From Labia minor (Eukaryota > Arthropoda > Insecta > Dermaptera > Spongiphoridae): a stretch of 64,000 bases of DNA. Positions 1 to 10,630 of this stretch are shown one piece after another. The position numbers and the translations under genes are program-made. The notes under the pieces were generated by a model. The model ran no database searches. It was not told the origin of the DNA and was given only the letters and a program-made list of their open reading frames with translations. The DNA lies in NCBI GenBank assembly GCA_963082975.1, contig OY720345.1, positions 15,588,491 to 15,652,490 of the forward strand. The letters run 5' to 3'. Position 1 is the stretch's first letter. The number at the start of each line of letters is the position of its first letter.

Positions 1-299
1 TTAGACAACACCGAGGGGGTTGAATTATTTTATCATCATTTATGATAAATCGAGGGTTGATTTATAAAACATCTCCTAATCTTCACTAGGAATTTTTTTT
101 TTTTTTCTTAAACAAATAAAAATAATTTATTTTTTTTTTAATTAATTAATATATTATATATGTAGTGATTAGATTGTTTTTTCACACTTACAAAGACCTA
201 CAAACATTGTAAGAAAGGTACCTTATATATTTTCTTCGTACCAATAGAAATCTCAGAGGTGTTAGTGAATTTTCAATTATTTGGCCTCAGTAGGCAAAT

Positions 300-385
300 T
301 CCTAAACCGTACCTTTCATAAGCCTATCCATCTCTCCCATTTCTTTCATCTCTACTTTTATATTGTCTGACCACTCCGTCCTTGA
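300..385 (-). mobile_element. Decayed LINE reverse-transcriptase C-terminal fragment
   Basis: The minus strand reads RSRTEWSDNI..EMKEMGEMDRLM, which lines up with the RWVDN..REMGEVRDW stretch at the end of the LINE copy at 35.1 kb. It is a short, old, 5'- and 3'-truncated piece; nothing else of the element is visible around it. Assignment rests on this short match only. Confidence 0.35.
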
Positions 386-951
386 TCTATTTATTGTATA
401 ATTTTAATTAATATTTATGAATAAAATTATATAATAATCATCATCAAAAGAGAGAGAGAGATGTTAATTTATCATTTACTAAATATTTCTCTTGCCTCTA
501 ATGAAAGTATTCCTGTTTATTTGAATATTGAATCAATAAATTTAAATAAATATATCATATATATAGATCATCCAAATATAAATTGATTTCATTTAATATT
601 TTAATATAATATATATATTTATATAATTAAATTTGTTAAATTATTTACACTTACAGTGTTAAACTCAAGTTAACAAAAACATTTTAATAATTATAGATAA
701 ATAAAATATATGATGATAGAAGTAAAACTATTAATTTATTTAAATATATATATTATATATATATTATTAAAATATATATATATATGCATATAATGCACTT
801 GTTAATAAAGAACCGTCTATAAATTTAAAAGGCTACTAAATCTTAGAATTAAAATTAATATAGATTTTCTATTTCTGATTTCGAAAATATAATATTACCT
901 AAATAACTATTTTAATTTTTTATTTAAAACATATTTTTTGCAAATGTATAC

Positions 952-984
<33 letters not shown>

Positions 985-1268
985 TATATAAATTTACTAT
1001 ATAATTAAAAATGAATATATAAATATTAATGAAAATAATGAAATTGAAAACGGGACATCAATTTCTTTTTAATTTGCCACTTGAAAGATTTTTTCACTTT
1101 TTAAAAAAAACAAAAAAAAAAAATCACAAAGAGGATAATTATTTTAAGTTAAAATTAAATTAAATATAATATATATTTAGCAGTCGTACTCTGAATTTAT
1201 GAGGTGATTAACTTTTAACAATTTTGTTTCAAATCTATAAAAATGTTAGAACAATTATTTTCTATTTT
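386..1268. other. AT-rich spacer without recognisable gene
   Basis: Very AT-rich DNA with a GA run near 450, (TA)n near 955-980 and oligo-A/T tracts. No coding frame or RNA gene is supported. Confidence 0.6.
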
Positions 1269-1270
1269 TA

Positions 1271-1513
1271 AGGGAATTTTGTAAATAAAATCACATATTG
1301 ATAATTTTTATTGTAAATTTATTAAAAAAATACAAAAAATACACAACGGTTCGATTGCAGAAGTAGCAAAAAAATAGTAAAAAGAAAATAAGAAAAAAAT
1401 AGCAAAAATTGCTACTTCTGCAATCGAAACGTTGTGTATTTTTTGTATTTTTTTTTTTTTGAATAAATTTACAATAAAAAATATCAATATGTGTTTTATT
1501 TACAAAATTCCCT
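1271..1513. mobile_element. Tc1/mariner-type MITE, long hairpin, TA target duplication
   Basis: An almost perfect inverted repeat: each arm is about 100 bp, starting AGGGAATTTTGTAAATAAAA and ending in its complement, with a short A-rich loop near 1370-1410. The dinucleotide TA lies directly outside both ends (1269-1270 and 1514-1515), as expected for Tc1/mariner-class insertion. It has no coding capacity. The arms match closely, so the copy is either young or kept by its palindromic nature. A transcript would fold into one long double strand. Confidence 0.8.
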
Positions 1514-1939
1514 TATAAATAAAAACAACTACCAAAGCTTTAATAATTTAATTATTTTCTATATCTTTCACATTTTTTTGTTTTAATTTTTCGATTGATC
1601 CAGTTAAAATGCAATTTTGATAAAATAAATTCCTATAAAGGTGTTCTTTGTTTTATTTATTTAAAATTTATTATTAGTATTTATCTAATATTATATTATC
1701 TAATTAATTATAGTAATATCCAATAGTATTATTTATCTATTTATATATAAATATATTCAATCAGATTTGAGAAAACAATAAATAGGTAATTGAATAGAAA
1801 AGAGATTAGTCTACAGTCTATAGAATAATTAATTCTATAATATTTATATAATTATATAAATATTTGTGTTATATTTTAGTAATTCAATATATTATAGAAT
1901 ATTTTTAGTATATATATTATTTTTTTTTATATTGTAGAG

Positions 1940-2199
1940 CAGGGGTGTCTAAACTGCGGCCCAAAACTCTTTGAGATGTGGCCCAAACGCAAATTATGAA
2001 AATATTTAAATTTTTTCAATATGGTTCTAAAAAAAAATAGGTAAAATGATTTTGGGATTGGACTTTTAAATATTTCTGACTTTTTTAAATCTTGCAATAT
2101 GGGTCTAAAAAAATAAAGGTAAAATGATATTTATGTGCGGCCCAGTATATTTTTTTTTTGCATTGTGGTCCACGAATGGTCATAGTTTAGACATCCCTG
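1940..2199. mobile_element. hAT-type MITE with 8-bp target duplication
   Basis: Terminal inverted repeats CAGGGGTGTCTAAACT and AGTTTAGACATCCCTG bound the copy. Flanks TTGTAGAG (1932-1939) and TTGAAGAG (2200-2207) agree at seven of eight bases, a slightly decayed hAT-size target duplication. The interior holds two diverged copies of a module with TATGGTTCTAAAAAA and GGTAAAATGATTTTGGGAT that recurs, inverted, in the MITE at 5.7 kb. No coding capacity. Confidence 0.85.
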
Positions 2200-2394
2200 T
2201 TGAAGAGCTTATTAAAAATTTTTATTATAGGTAAAATTCAGATATAATAATAATTTGAAATTATAAACAATATTTTTTTTATTGTACCATAGAAGAATTA
2301 ATTTGGTTACAATATGTTTAGAATTCATATCACGATTTAATGTCGAGTGATAAATTAAATAAACTCCTAGGGATTGTCTTTTATTTATTTATTT

Positions 2395-2401
<7 letters not shown>

Positions 2402-2434
<33 letters not shown>
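2402..2434. repeat. (TA)n microsatellite
   Basis: About 16 uninterrupted TA units. Confidence 0.9.
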
Positions 2435-2437
<3 letters not shown>

Positions 2438-2749
2438 GGAAAGGAAAGTTTTATTCATTCATATGGCACCGTGAAATGATCAGTAATCGCAAAACGGCAG
2501 GCATAACCCAACCTTCCCTTCCATCAAACAGGCATCACATTTTGGATTTAGTTGAGATTTAGTTAGGATCAGGGGAGGATTTAAGGGGAGTGGCTGACAA
2601 AGAAAAACGAATTATCCGTTCTTTTAAGGGGGGCGTAGACAATTCAAACGACCAAGATATATTGTTTAGGGAAAAAAAACACTTAGTAAAAGTTTGGATC
2701 AATTTTAGGAGAAAAACAAAATTGTTGTCAATTTATCTTAAAACAAAAA

Positions 2750-3292
2750 TATCTGGAGTGTCTCCAATCGATTATCTCGCAATTTTGAATTGGATTAATT
2801 AACATATATTATATCTAAATTAAATTTAATTAATTCAATTATAAATGAAAATTAATAAATAATATTTATTAAACCAGCGCGTGTTTGGCTCTTTGTTGAT
2901 GGCACCAAGTCACGTGCTGGGGTGTGATTTGCAGTGTTAAAAAATTAATTCTGGTACTTTCAGCGATTCAATCAAGTTGAAATTCTATATATAGCAGTTT
3001 TATACAATTTTTAATCATGTGAAAAACTAACAAACATTTATCTTTATTTTTAAGGTCAGTTTAGGGGGGGAAAAATGAAAACGTGGTAGGTAATGGTCCT
3101 CTTCCGAATGAGTTACATTTCTCATAAGTTGATAAAAAAAACTACGACTATTGAATAATACTCGTGTGCTAAATCTTGTCTACACATACACACTTACACA
3201 CAGACATTTTCTCAACCTTAGTGACTCAGGGACCTTCAAAACGTATAAAAACATCAAAATCACGACATTGAAAATTTTCTAGCGAGATAGTA
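2750..3292 (+). repeat. Dispersed repeat family A, copy 1
   Basis: This stretch recurs at 12.4 kb (same strand), at 21.8-22.6 kb and at 63.9 kb (both reversed). Shared landmarks are GGAGTGTCTCC at one end, a GC-richer block GCGCGTGTTTGGCTC..GTTGATGG with CACGTG, then CTATATATAGCAG, AACCGGAAGAGGG-like text, a (CA)n tract and ACCTTCAAAACGTATAAAAA. No terminal inverted repeats or tRNA head are apparent and no long frame, so the class is unknown. It may be a non-autonomous element or a LINE 3' region. Confidence 0.7.
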
Positions 3293-3497
3293 AAAAGTCC
3301 TAGAATATATTTAATTTTTTAAATCAATAAATAATTTATATTCCGTTTCATTATTTAATCAATGAAAACCTTTGGACCAATAAAGATATTTTTATATCTA
3401 TTGTAAAGAATAAAAAAATACCAAATTTACATACTTGTTTCGTAACTATGGCGCTAATTGGATATTAAAGGATTATAGACTCATATTAGTTTGATCT

Positions 3498-3533
<36 letters not shown>

Positions 3534-3579
3534 TACATCATTTAAGAAATTTCATTAAATATTATGAATTTACAGGCTT

Positions 3580-3710
3580 AAATTGTGGGGGAGTATGTTA
3601 TTTCCATTTCAGTGTTTTTTATTTATCCACTGGTTTATTAGTAAACGCCTAAGGGTTGTGGACGGAAGCCTGATCATTTTTTCTTCCTTAAAAGGAATAT
3701 TTTTCAAATT
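3580..3710 (+). mobile_element. Possible Copia-type LTR fossil (polypurine tract and LTR start)
   Basis: A purine tract GTGGGGGAGTA is followed at once by TGTTA, the usual junction of internal region and 3' LTR in Ty1/Copia elements. The same junction, better preserved, is seen reversed at 39.05 kb. Only this short part is recognised, the far end is not defined, and no internal genes are present. Old and broken. Confidence 0.3.
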
Positions 3711-4079
3711 TAAAAAAAAAAATTACGAGTTTTTTCGATAATAAAATAAATTAAAATATTTATGTAAACAACGAAGAAAAATAAAAAAATTGGTTTAGAA
3801 AATCCTCTTTGATCTACATTTAAAATTTAATTTTTTATAAACATTTACATTTAGGTAGGTAATAGTTTTTTTCTTTTATAAATTTTTTTAAATAAATCAA
3901 TGATTTATTTAAATTTTTTTTTTATATAGAAAAATTGTTCAGTTTTTATTTGATTTATAAATTTAATCAATTTTGATTTGTTTTAGTTTTCAATATGAGT
4001 AGGTATATATTATATTAAATATATATGAAATTTTATATTAGTGTGTTCAACAAAATATGATTATATATGATCGTGTGAT

Positions 4080-4590
4080 TGCTAATACACACACACACAC
4101 ACACATTTTAAAAAATTATAATATAATATAAATTCCATAATATTTTAACACGTTCCCGCCGGCATATACCACCGGTGGCTCATGCCGCCACATAAAATAA
4201 ATAGACAAATTATCGAGCCGGTGGTATGTATTTTTAACACCCACACACACACACACACACATTTTAAAAAATTATATTATAAAGTTTTGTTAAAATCACA
4301 AAGCTTTTCCATAATATTTTATCACGTTCCCGCCGGCATGTACCACCGGTGGCTCATACCGCCACATAAAATAAATAGACAAATTATCGAGCCGGTGGTA
4401 TGTATTTTTAACACCCACACACACACACACACACATTTTAAAAAATTATATTATAAAGTTTTGTTAAAATCACAAAGCTTTTCCATAATATTTTATCACG
4501 TTCCCGCCGGCATGTACCACCGGTGGCTCATACCGCCACATAAAATAAATAAACAAATTATGGAGCCGGTGGTATGTATTTTTATATTGT
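4080..4590. repeat. Tandem 174-bp repeat, nearly three units, each with a CA tract
   Basis: CGTTCCCGCCGGCAT begins at 4151, 4325 and 4499, giving an exact 174-bp period; the first unit is more diverged and a partial unit precedes it. Each unit contains a GC-rich core with CACCGGTGG and, about 50 bp on, its partial complement GAGCCGGTGGTATG, so the core can fold, and then a (CA)8-9 microsatellite. Because 174 is divisible by three, a frame stays open through the array; it is not a gene. A single core copy lies at 8.26 kb. Confidence 0.9.
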
Positions 4591-5692
4591 AGTATTTAGA
4601 GATTGTGGAAATTCAAATTTGTAGAATTATAAATTAAATAAAACGTTTTATTTTTTTAAGAAGATAATTTCTTTATTCTGATATGATATGATAATTGTGA
4701 AAATATATATGAAATTGGTTGAACTGACCGATGATAATAATTATAATAATAATACAAATCAGATAAAATTGAAAATTCTTTATTAACTGTGGAACTTACT
4801 AGCAAGCAAAACGACCAGCCACCTTTTTTCTTAATTATTAATTCTTTCACGTTTTATGAAATAAGAAACTTTTCTGATTAGAGATAGGTATACTATATCA
4901 ATCATTCTTTAAACCATTCATTTATTCTAAATATATATATATATATATATATTATAGTATATATATTGTACAATCTATACAAAATGATTATTTTAATAAG
5001 AAATGTAGTGTTAGAAGGTAAAAAGGATTCTATTGATGTCAAATAGGCTAAAAAAGAAAAAAAAGTATCAATATTTATTAAAAAAAAAAAAAAAATTGAA
5101 ATGAGAAAAACAAAAGCAAGGTTATGCAATACACCTTGGCCAAGGGAGTGAAATGGCAAAAAACGAACTTTGCAACGGAACTCAAATCAAAAAACAAAAA
5201 AAAACAAAAAAAAAACATTGTAAACGCAACTAAAAAACATTCAATCCTTTTTAAAGGAAAAGTAGAGAGACAAGGCTTCATTTTTAGCTTTGAAGGCTGA
5301 AAAATACCGGCTTTTTTTTATTTCGATTTCACCTTCAATGCAAATATTGAAATATTTTCTTTTTAAAATAAGTATACTATTTTATTTATTTTTAAAAAAT
5401 CATAATAATTCCTCTTTCCATAATGATTACCAGAGTATATATACTTGTAAATATAAAAAAAATACCTTAATAATGATAATAATGAATTGGTTTAAAGAGC
5501 TTGGTTCCAAAAAAGGTTACGGACCTAAAAAATTAGTCGTTCAATATCAAACATCTGTTCACTAAATAAAAGATAAGTATTTAGAAAATATAAATTATTC
5601 TCAAATATTTACAAATTGTTACTTACATTTTTTTTTTATTAATATATATATATTTTATATTTTATAATTTTAACATTACACTAAGGTTTATA
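4591..5692. other. AT-rich spacer
   Basis: Oligo-A/T tracts, (TA)n at about 4930-4950, no supported gene. The open frames here are low-complexity. Confidence 0.55.
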
Positions 5693-5700
5693 GGCTATAT

Positions 5701-6068
5701 CAGTGATTCTCAACCTTTTTTTTTTACCGTGGCACACTTTTAACGGTTTAAAAATTTGACGGCACATAAAGAAGTGCAAAAGTTTACCATATTGAAAAAA
5801 AGTTACGGTTTACCTTTGTTTTTAGAACCATATTGAAAGTCGGAAATGTTTAAGAGCCTAGTCCCAAAAACGTTTTACCTTTTTTTAGAACCATATTGAA
5901 AAAAATTTAGAAAAAAAAGTCGGAAATGTTTAAGAGCCTAGTCCCAAAAACGGTTTACCTATTTTTTTTTTAGAACCAAATTAAAAAAATTTATAATAAA
6001 AGTTGGAAATGTTTAAGAGCCTCTTTACATTTGTAATAATTTGGCGGCACAGTGGTTGAGAATCACTG
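5701..6068. mobile_element. hAT-type MITE with perfect 8-bp target duplication
   Basis: Termini CAGTGATTCTCAACC and GGTTGAGAATCACTG are inverted repeats. GGCTATAT flanks both sides (5693-5700 and 6069-6076), a perfect 8-bp hAT target duplication, so insertion is fairly recent. The interior has three direct copies (about 70-85 bp apart) of a module with AGAACCATATTGAAA and GGAAATGTTTAAGAGCCTAG. The same module, reversed and diverged, is in the 1.9-kb MITE. No coding capacity. Confidence 0.92.
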
Positions 6069-6076
6069 GGCTATAT

Positions 6077-6905
6077 ATTGAAAGAAGTTATTATTTGAGT
6101 AGGAGAGTTGTTTTAAACAAAGCCAATGAGGCGTGTACTCTTTTAAGTTGAAATTGAGCTATATAGCTATTGGAAGTTTACATAATATCCAATGTTGGAA
6201 AATCAGTCAACCACGTTAATCTAGCAACTAATATAAAATATAAAAATAGTCAAATAATAATAATAAATAGATTAGAGTTAAATTGTGATTTCATGATTTT
6301 TTCTTTCTTTTGAAAGTGAATTTGAAAAAATAATCTAATGAATGGGAAAATAATATAAAATAAAATTTAGAAGCATTTTAGGATTTTGTTGAATGGTGCC
6401 TTAGGATAGGGACAGTAGAAGGAATGTGGTTCCTCTAGCCAAAAACTTTCGACTTTAAAATTTATATCAAACTTTATTGTATTATTATTATTAGATAAAT
6501 AATAATCCATAAAATAAAATTTTAGAGATTGTTTTTATTTGTGAAATGTTCAAATTTGAGCCCTCAAATTGTTTTTTTTTTTTAATATAAATTATCAAAA
6601 TAAATTTTAAAAAAAATTCCCGTGTTTTTTTTTCTATTGTTTTGTAAATTATTGCGTGATTTGGATTTTTAATGGTTGCTGAGTCCACCTTGGAGACAAC
6701 TTACAGTTAGGCGTGAATCTAACTTTAAAAAACTGAACCAAGATTGAAATTAATTTTTGAAAAAAAAACTTGCTTATCTATTTTATTTTTTTATTTCATA
6801 TATACCATTAAATTTTAACTCCATATATAGGCAAATTATTATTATTAGGTAAAACACAAAAGTGAATTATATTTTTCTACACATTTTATGTAATTATACG
6901 TGTAT
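6077..6905. other. AT-rich spacer
   Basis: No gene or named repeat is supported. A moderately GC-richer patch near 6380-6450 has no recognisable coding signal. Confidence 0.5.
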
Positions 6906-6910
6906 ATATT

Positions 6911-7330
6911 ACTTATCTTATCTTATTATACTAGCAAATATTGTATATATATATTAATTTTTGAAATATTAAACCGTTGGAAGGATTTTTTTGAAATTCA
7001 CATCATTTGATAATATTTATGAAGAAAATTTCATCTGTAATGGTTTAAGCTTCGGGAAAAATCATCTTTGTTAGATTTTCTTAATTTAAAATATGAAATT
7101 TAAATGATGTCAGCAACTACGTCAGATCGAGCTCTTCCTTAAATACAAAATATTATAAATATAAATCAAATCAAATTACGAAATATATATCATGTTATAT
7201 CCATAGGCCATACTTTTCTGTCTTTCAGAGCATTAATACGTACTTTTAAGGGGTGTATGTTTTATGACTAAGTTTTTTAATTTATGTTCTTTTAAATTAT
7301 TTAAACGGCGGCTCGGTGAACCAGGTACTA
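6911..7330 (-). repeat. Inverted repeat pair, left copy
   Basis: This stretch is the reverse complement of 10099-10630, at clearly diverged but continuous similarity: shared blocks include GTACCTGGTT, AAAAGAACATAAATT, AGTCATAAAACATACA, AGAAAAGTATGGCCT and AATTTCGTAATTTGAT-like text, ending near GATAAGATAA. It lacks about 110 bp present near the start of the right copy. Class unknown. Confidence 0.7.
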
Positions 7331-7460
7331 TATATATATATATATATACCCTCAGCTATATAGTATTAAATAATTATTAAAGGAATCTAGGTGAATATAT
7401 CCAAATACCTAGATAATATTATAATATTTGAATTTATTCTATTTTTTTTATTCTAGAATA

Positions 7461-7497
<37 letters not shown>

Positions 7498-8258
7498 GAT
7501 TTATATCTTATAGAATATAATTTCAAAAATATATATAAAAAAGTAGATATCTATTTAAAATATGATATAACAATAGACACATATAAGTTTAAAAATAAAA
7601 TAATTATCATTTTCTTAATTACTTTTAATTGAAAAAAATAGTGAAATTATTTAAAAATAAAAATAAAAATCAAATTTATTAAGCTATAAAGAGAAATAAA
7701 TTGATTCAGAAGCCAGATTAATAAACATAAAAAAGAGATAATCATCTTTGTGAACAGAATATATGAAAAAAAAAAAAAAATATTTTTAATAAAATAAATT
7801 TGTTATTTATGTGTAATATTATCATTGCAAAATAATAATAATAATAATGAATGAATGAATGAGATAATTTACTAAAATCAAGTGAAGAACAATGAAAAAA
7901 GTTAATTAATAGGATACGTAAAGTTAATTGCGCACAATCATTTTTAAACATTTTTTTCATTTTGAAAATATTAAAATAATCCATTAATAAAGAGAAAAAC
8001 ATCTTTATGAATAATTTACTTCGGAAGTGAAAATTGAATATTTCTTAGATAGGTTAAGATACAGAAGTTTTCATTTCAAGGAGTGAGCAATTATTCATGC
8101 ATTAGGATAAAATTAACCATGTATTCCATGTAATTTTTTCTGACATGTATATATATATATATATATTTATATTATAATTAATGTAAATAAAAAATCCTAA
8201 TTTTTCTCTGATTTTTGAATATGTAAGTGACTCCAGAAATCAATTAAACAAAACAAAA
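7331..8258. other. AT-rich spacer between the inverted pair
   Basis: Contains (TA)n at 7331-7349 and 7466-7493, ATAA and GAAT short repeats near 7840-7860. No gene is supported. Confidence 0.5.
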
Positions 8259-8259
8259 A

Positions 8260-8338
8260 CGTTCCCGACGGCATGTACCACCGGTGGCTCAAGTCGCCAC
8301 ATAAAATAAATAGACAAATTATGGAGCAGGCGGGAACG
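8260..8338. mobile_element. Solitary core copy of the 174-bp repeat, bounded by inverted termini
   Basis: CGTTCCCG at the left and CGGGAACG at the right are perfect inverted ends 79 bp apart. The interior (GGCATGTACCACCGGTGG, then CCACATAAAATAAATAGAC) is the same as the core of the tandem array at 4.1-4.6 kb. Here the CA tract is absent. This suggests the core is a tiny mobile or palindromic element and that the array grew from it. Confidence 0.6.
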
Positions 8339-8979
8339 TGTTAAAACAATACGTTCCCTGCCTAAAATATCTTAATAAAACTTTTAATTTAATTAATACA
8401 ATAAATTATATATATATATATATATATAGTATATATAAAAGTGTAACCCCAGTGATAAAATGTTGTCCATTTGAATTAGAACATAAATGTTTTTTAGACC
8501 TCACCAAATTCATTCAAATTCAAAATATAATATTTAATGTGATGAAACATAAATAAATAAATTAATTAATTAATTAATCTGTAAATATGAGCTAAATTTT
8601 CTTGAATCAATAAAATTTTCTTGGATCAATAAAATAAATATTATATATTTGTTAATTCATAATAAAAAATAAATTTTTAAAGGGGATTTTAACCATAGAA
8701 GTCCCATATTTTGTCAAATTCATTTTAAATGTTTTTTTCATAATTAATTAGTTTATTATATTATTCAAATAGGTACCAGAAATAATACATAAGAAACAAT
8801 ATAATAGTCTAGCAATAGTTGAAGTGTCTTATTGAAAAAGAAATTAATAAATATTGGGCAAATTTTGCTCTTTACGCCTTGCTTGTTGAATATTCTTTTT
8901 ATTTTATTATACCATTATCATAGAATAAAAATTTTCATTTTTTAGAAAACATATTTACTTTAATTATAATATAAATATA

Positions 8980-9180
8980 AGGCGCCAACAGGGTGAGAGT
9001 TAGCATAGCTGGATCACATTCTGGGATCAAAATTGGGAAAGCTACTTGATAGCGGCTCCGATCAAGAAAATCAAGGTAAAGGTTGTTAGGACCCGTTCTA
9101 CTGATCATAGGACATCTAATTGATATAATTGACTTGATAGGCGTTGTCCTTGCGTAGGACGTACAAAAGACAGATATAAT
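8980..9180 (+). mobile_element. SINE-like repeat, 5'-truncated copy
   Basis: The body shares TAGCGG, CCGATC.AGAAAATCAAG, TAAAGGT and GTACAAAAG with the fuller copy at 19.1-19.4 kb, in the same order. It ends in a simple TATAA repeat tail. The tRNA-like head seen at 19.1 kb is missing or unrecognisable here. Confidence 0.6.
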
Positions 9181-10098
9181 ATAATATAATATAAATTAAA
9201 AAATATTATTTCATATTAATTTCTAAATTTAAGTAATCGTTATTTTTTTACAAATGATAATTTTTAGAATAATCCTTAAAACTAATATTATATATTTGAT
9301 TTTTTACTTATTAAATATTTAAGTTACGGCTTGGAGTATCATTTTAATATATCATATAATTTAATTTAATTCTATTTAAAGGGTTTATTCAACTGAAAAA
9401 ATATAATAAGAAATAAATGAGTGTGTTTTGATTTTTTTCCATCATAAACTTAATTACTTTTAAGAAAATAATTTTATGTATGTATAGATCTATAAATTAA
9501 TATGTTTAAATATAAGATTAGATATATTAATATAATAATATGAGAGTAATGAAATTTCTCAAAGTATACTTATTTATTTAATAAAAAAATTTATGAAAAA
9601 TAAATGTATTCTAATTAAAATATAAATGTACCTACTGCAAATAAAAGTTTTTTTTTCAACATAATTAGAATACTATATAATATAAATATTATTTATATGG
9701 TAAAAAATATGAATTCTTTCCAACATCATTTATTGAATTGAATTTTGTTGTTTTATTTTTTTTTTTTTATTTAATTATTACATAAAAGAGAAAGGATATG
9801 TAGAAGATTAATTGATGAAATCTTAAGCTTTTTTTTTATTCGATCAATTAATATAAACAATAATATTTTTAAAATCAATTTTATTTTTTTGGTTCTTTGA
9901 ATTGTTATTGTTTTTGTTCATTTAACAGTACTTTGTTGTTTTGTATTTTTTTCTTTTTGACTTGCCTAAATTATTTTAAAATTGTTGGTGAAAAGTAGAG
10001 AGAGAGTTTCCGTTGTAGAATGTTATTATAATCCAATGAAGATTTAAAGAAAAAACAATCGCTTATTACATTGATACTAATAATAATAATAATAATAA
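9181..10098. other. AT-rich spacer
   Basis: Homopolymer tracts only; nothing with a coding or RNA signal. Confidence 0.5.
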
Positions 10099-10630
10099 GT
10101 ACCTAGTTAACCGAATCGCGGTTTGGTACTTTAAAAAAATTATTCCTTATGAACAGTGAATATTTAAGATTAAGATTATTATTTAAAATAAATAAATGAC
10201 AAAATATAGGAAACAATTTCAAATAATTTAAAAGAACATAAATTTTTAAAAAAAAATAGTCATAAAACATACAGCCCTTAAACGTAACTATTAATGCACT
10301 GAAAGATAGAAAAGTATGGCCTGTGGATATAATATAATATATATTTCGTAATTTGATTACAAAATATTATTAAAATAAATATTTTTAATTTTATTTTATT
10401 TTGTATTTAAGGAAGCGCTTTCCGGCGTAGCCTGGAGTCTTTTTTATTATTAAAATTGCTATTTTAAATTAAGAAAAAACTAACAAAGAGGCTGAAACCA
10501 ATACAGATCGACTTTTCTTTATAAATATTATCTATGGTGTGAATTTCAAAATAACCCTTCGAATGATTTAATATTTCAAAAATTCAAATATATTTATATA
10601 ATCTTTACTAGTTTAATATGATAAGATAAA
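10099..10630 (+). repeat. Inverted repeat pair, right copy
   Basis: Fuller copy of the repeat at 6.9-7.3 kb, in opposite orientation, starting GTACCTAGTTAACCG and ending about GATAAGATAAATAAG. It has an extra AT-rich block of about 110 bp after GGTTTGGTAC. No frame of note. Confidence 0.7.

Noticed and set aside
2374-2802. Two short frames near the start of repeat copy 1
   Set aside because: One begins in a (TA)n run, the other overlaps the dispersed repeat; no coding signal.
4080-4590. Regular repeats considered as a CRISPR array
   Set aside because: Units are 174 bp, fully repeated without unique spacers, and the DNA is eukaryotic.
4182-4592. A 136-residue open frame with repeated His-Thr stretches
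   Set aside because: It arises because the repeat unit is 174 bp, divisible by three, with CA tracts; no start context, splice sites or conservation point to a gene.
6911-10630. The inverted pair as terminal repeats of a large virus-like or Polinton element
   Set aside because: No coding remains of any such element lie between the arms, and the arms are not precisely equal at their ends.
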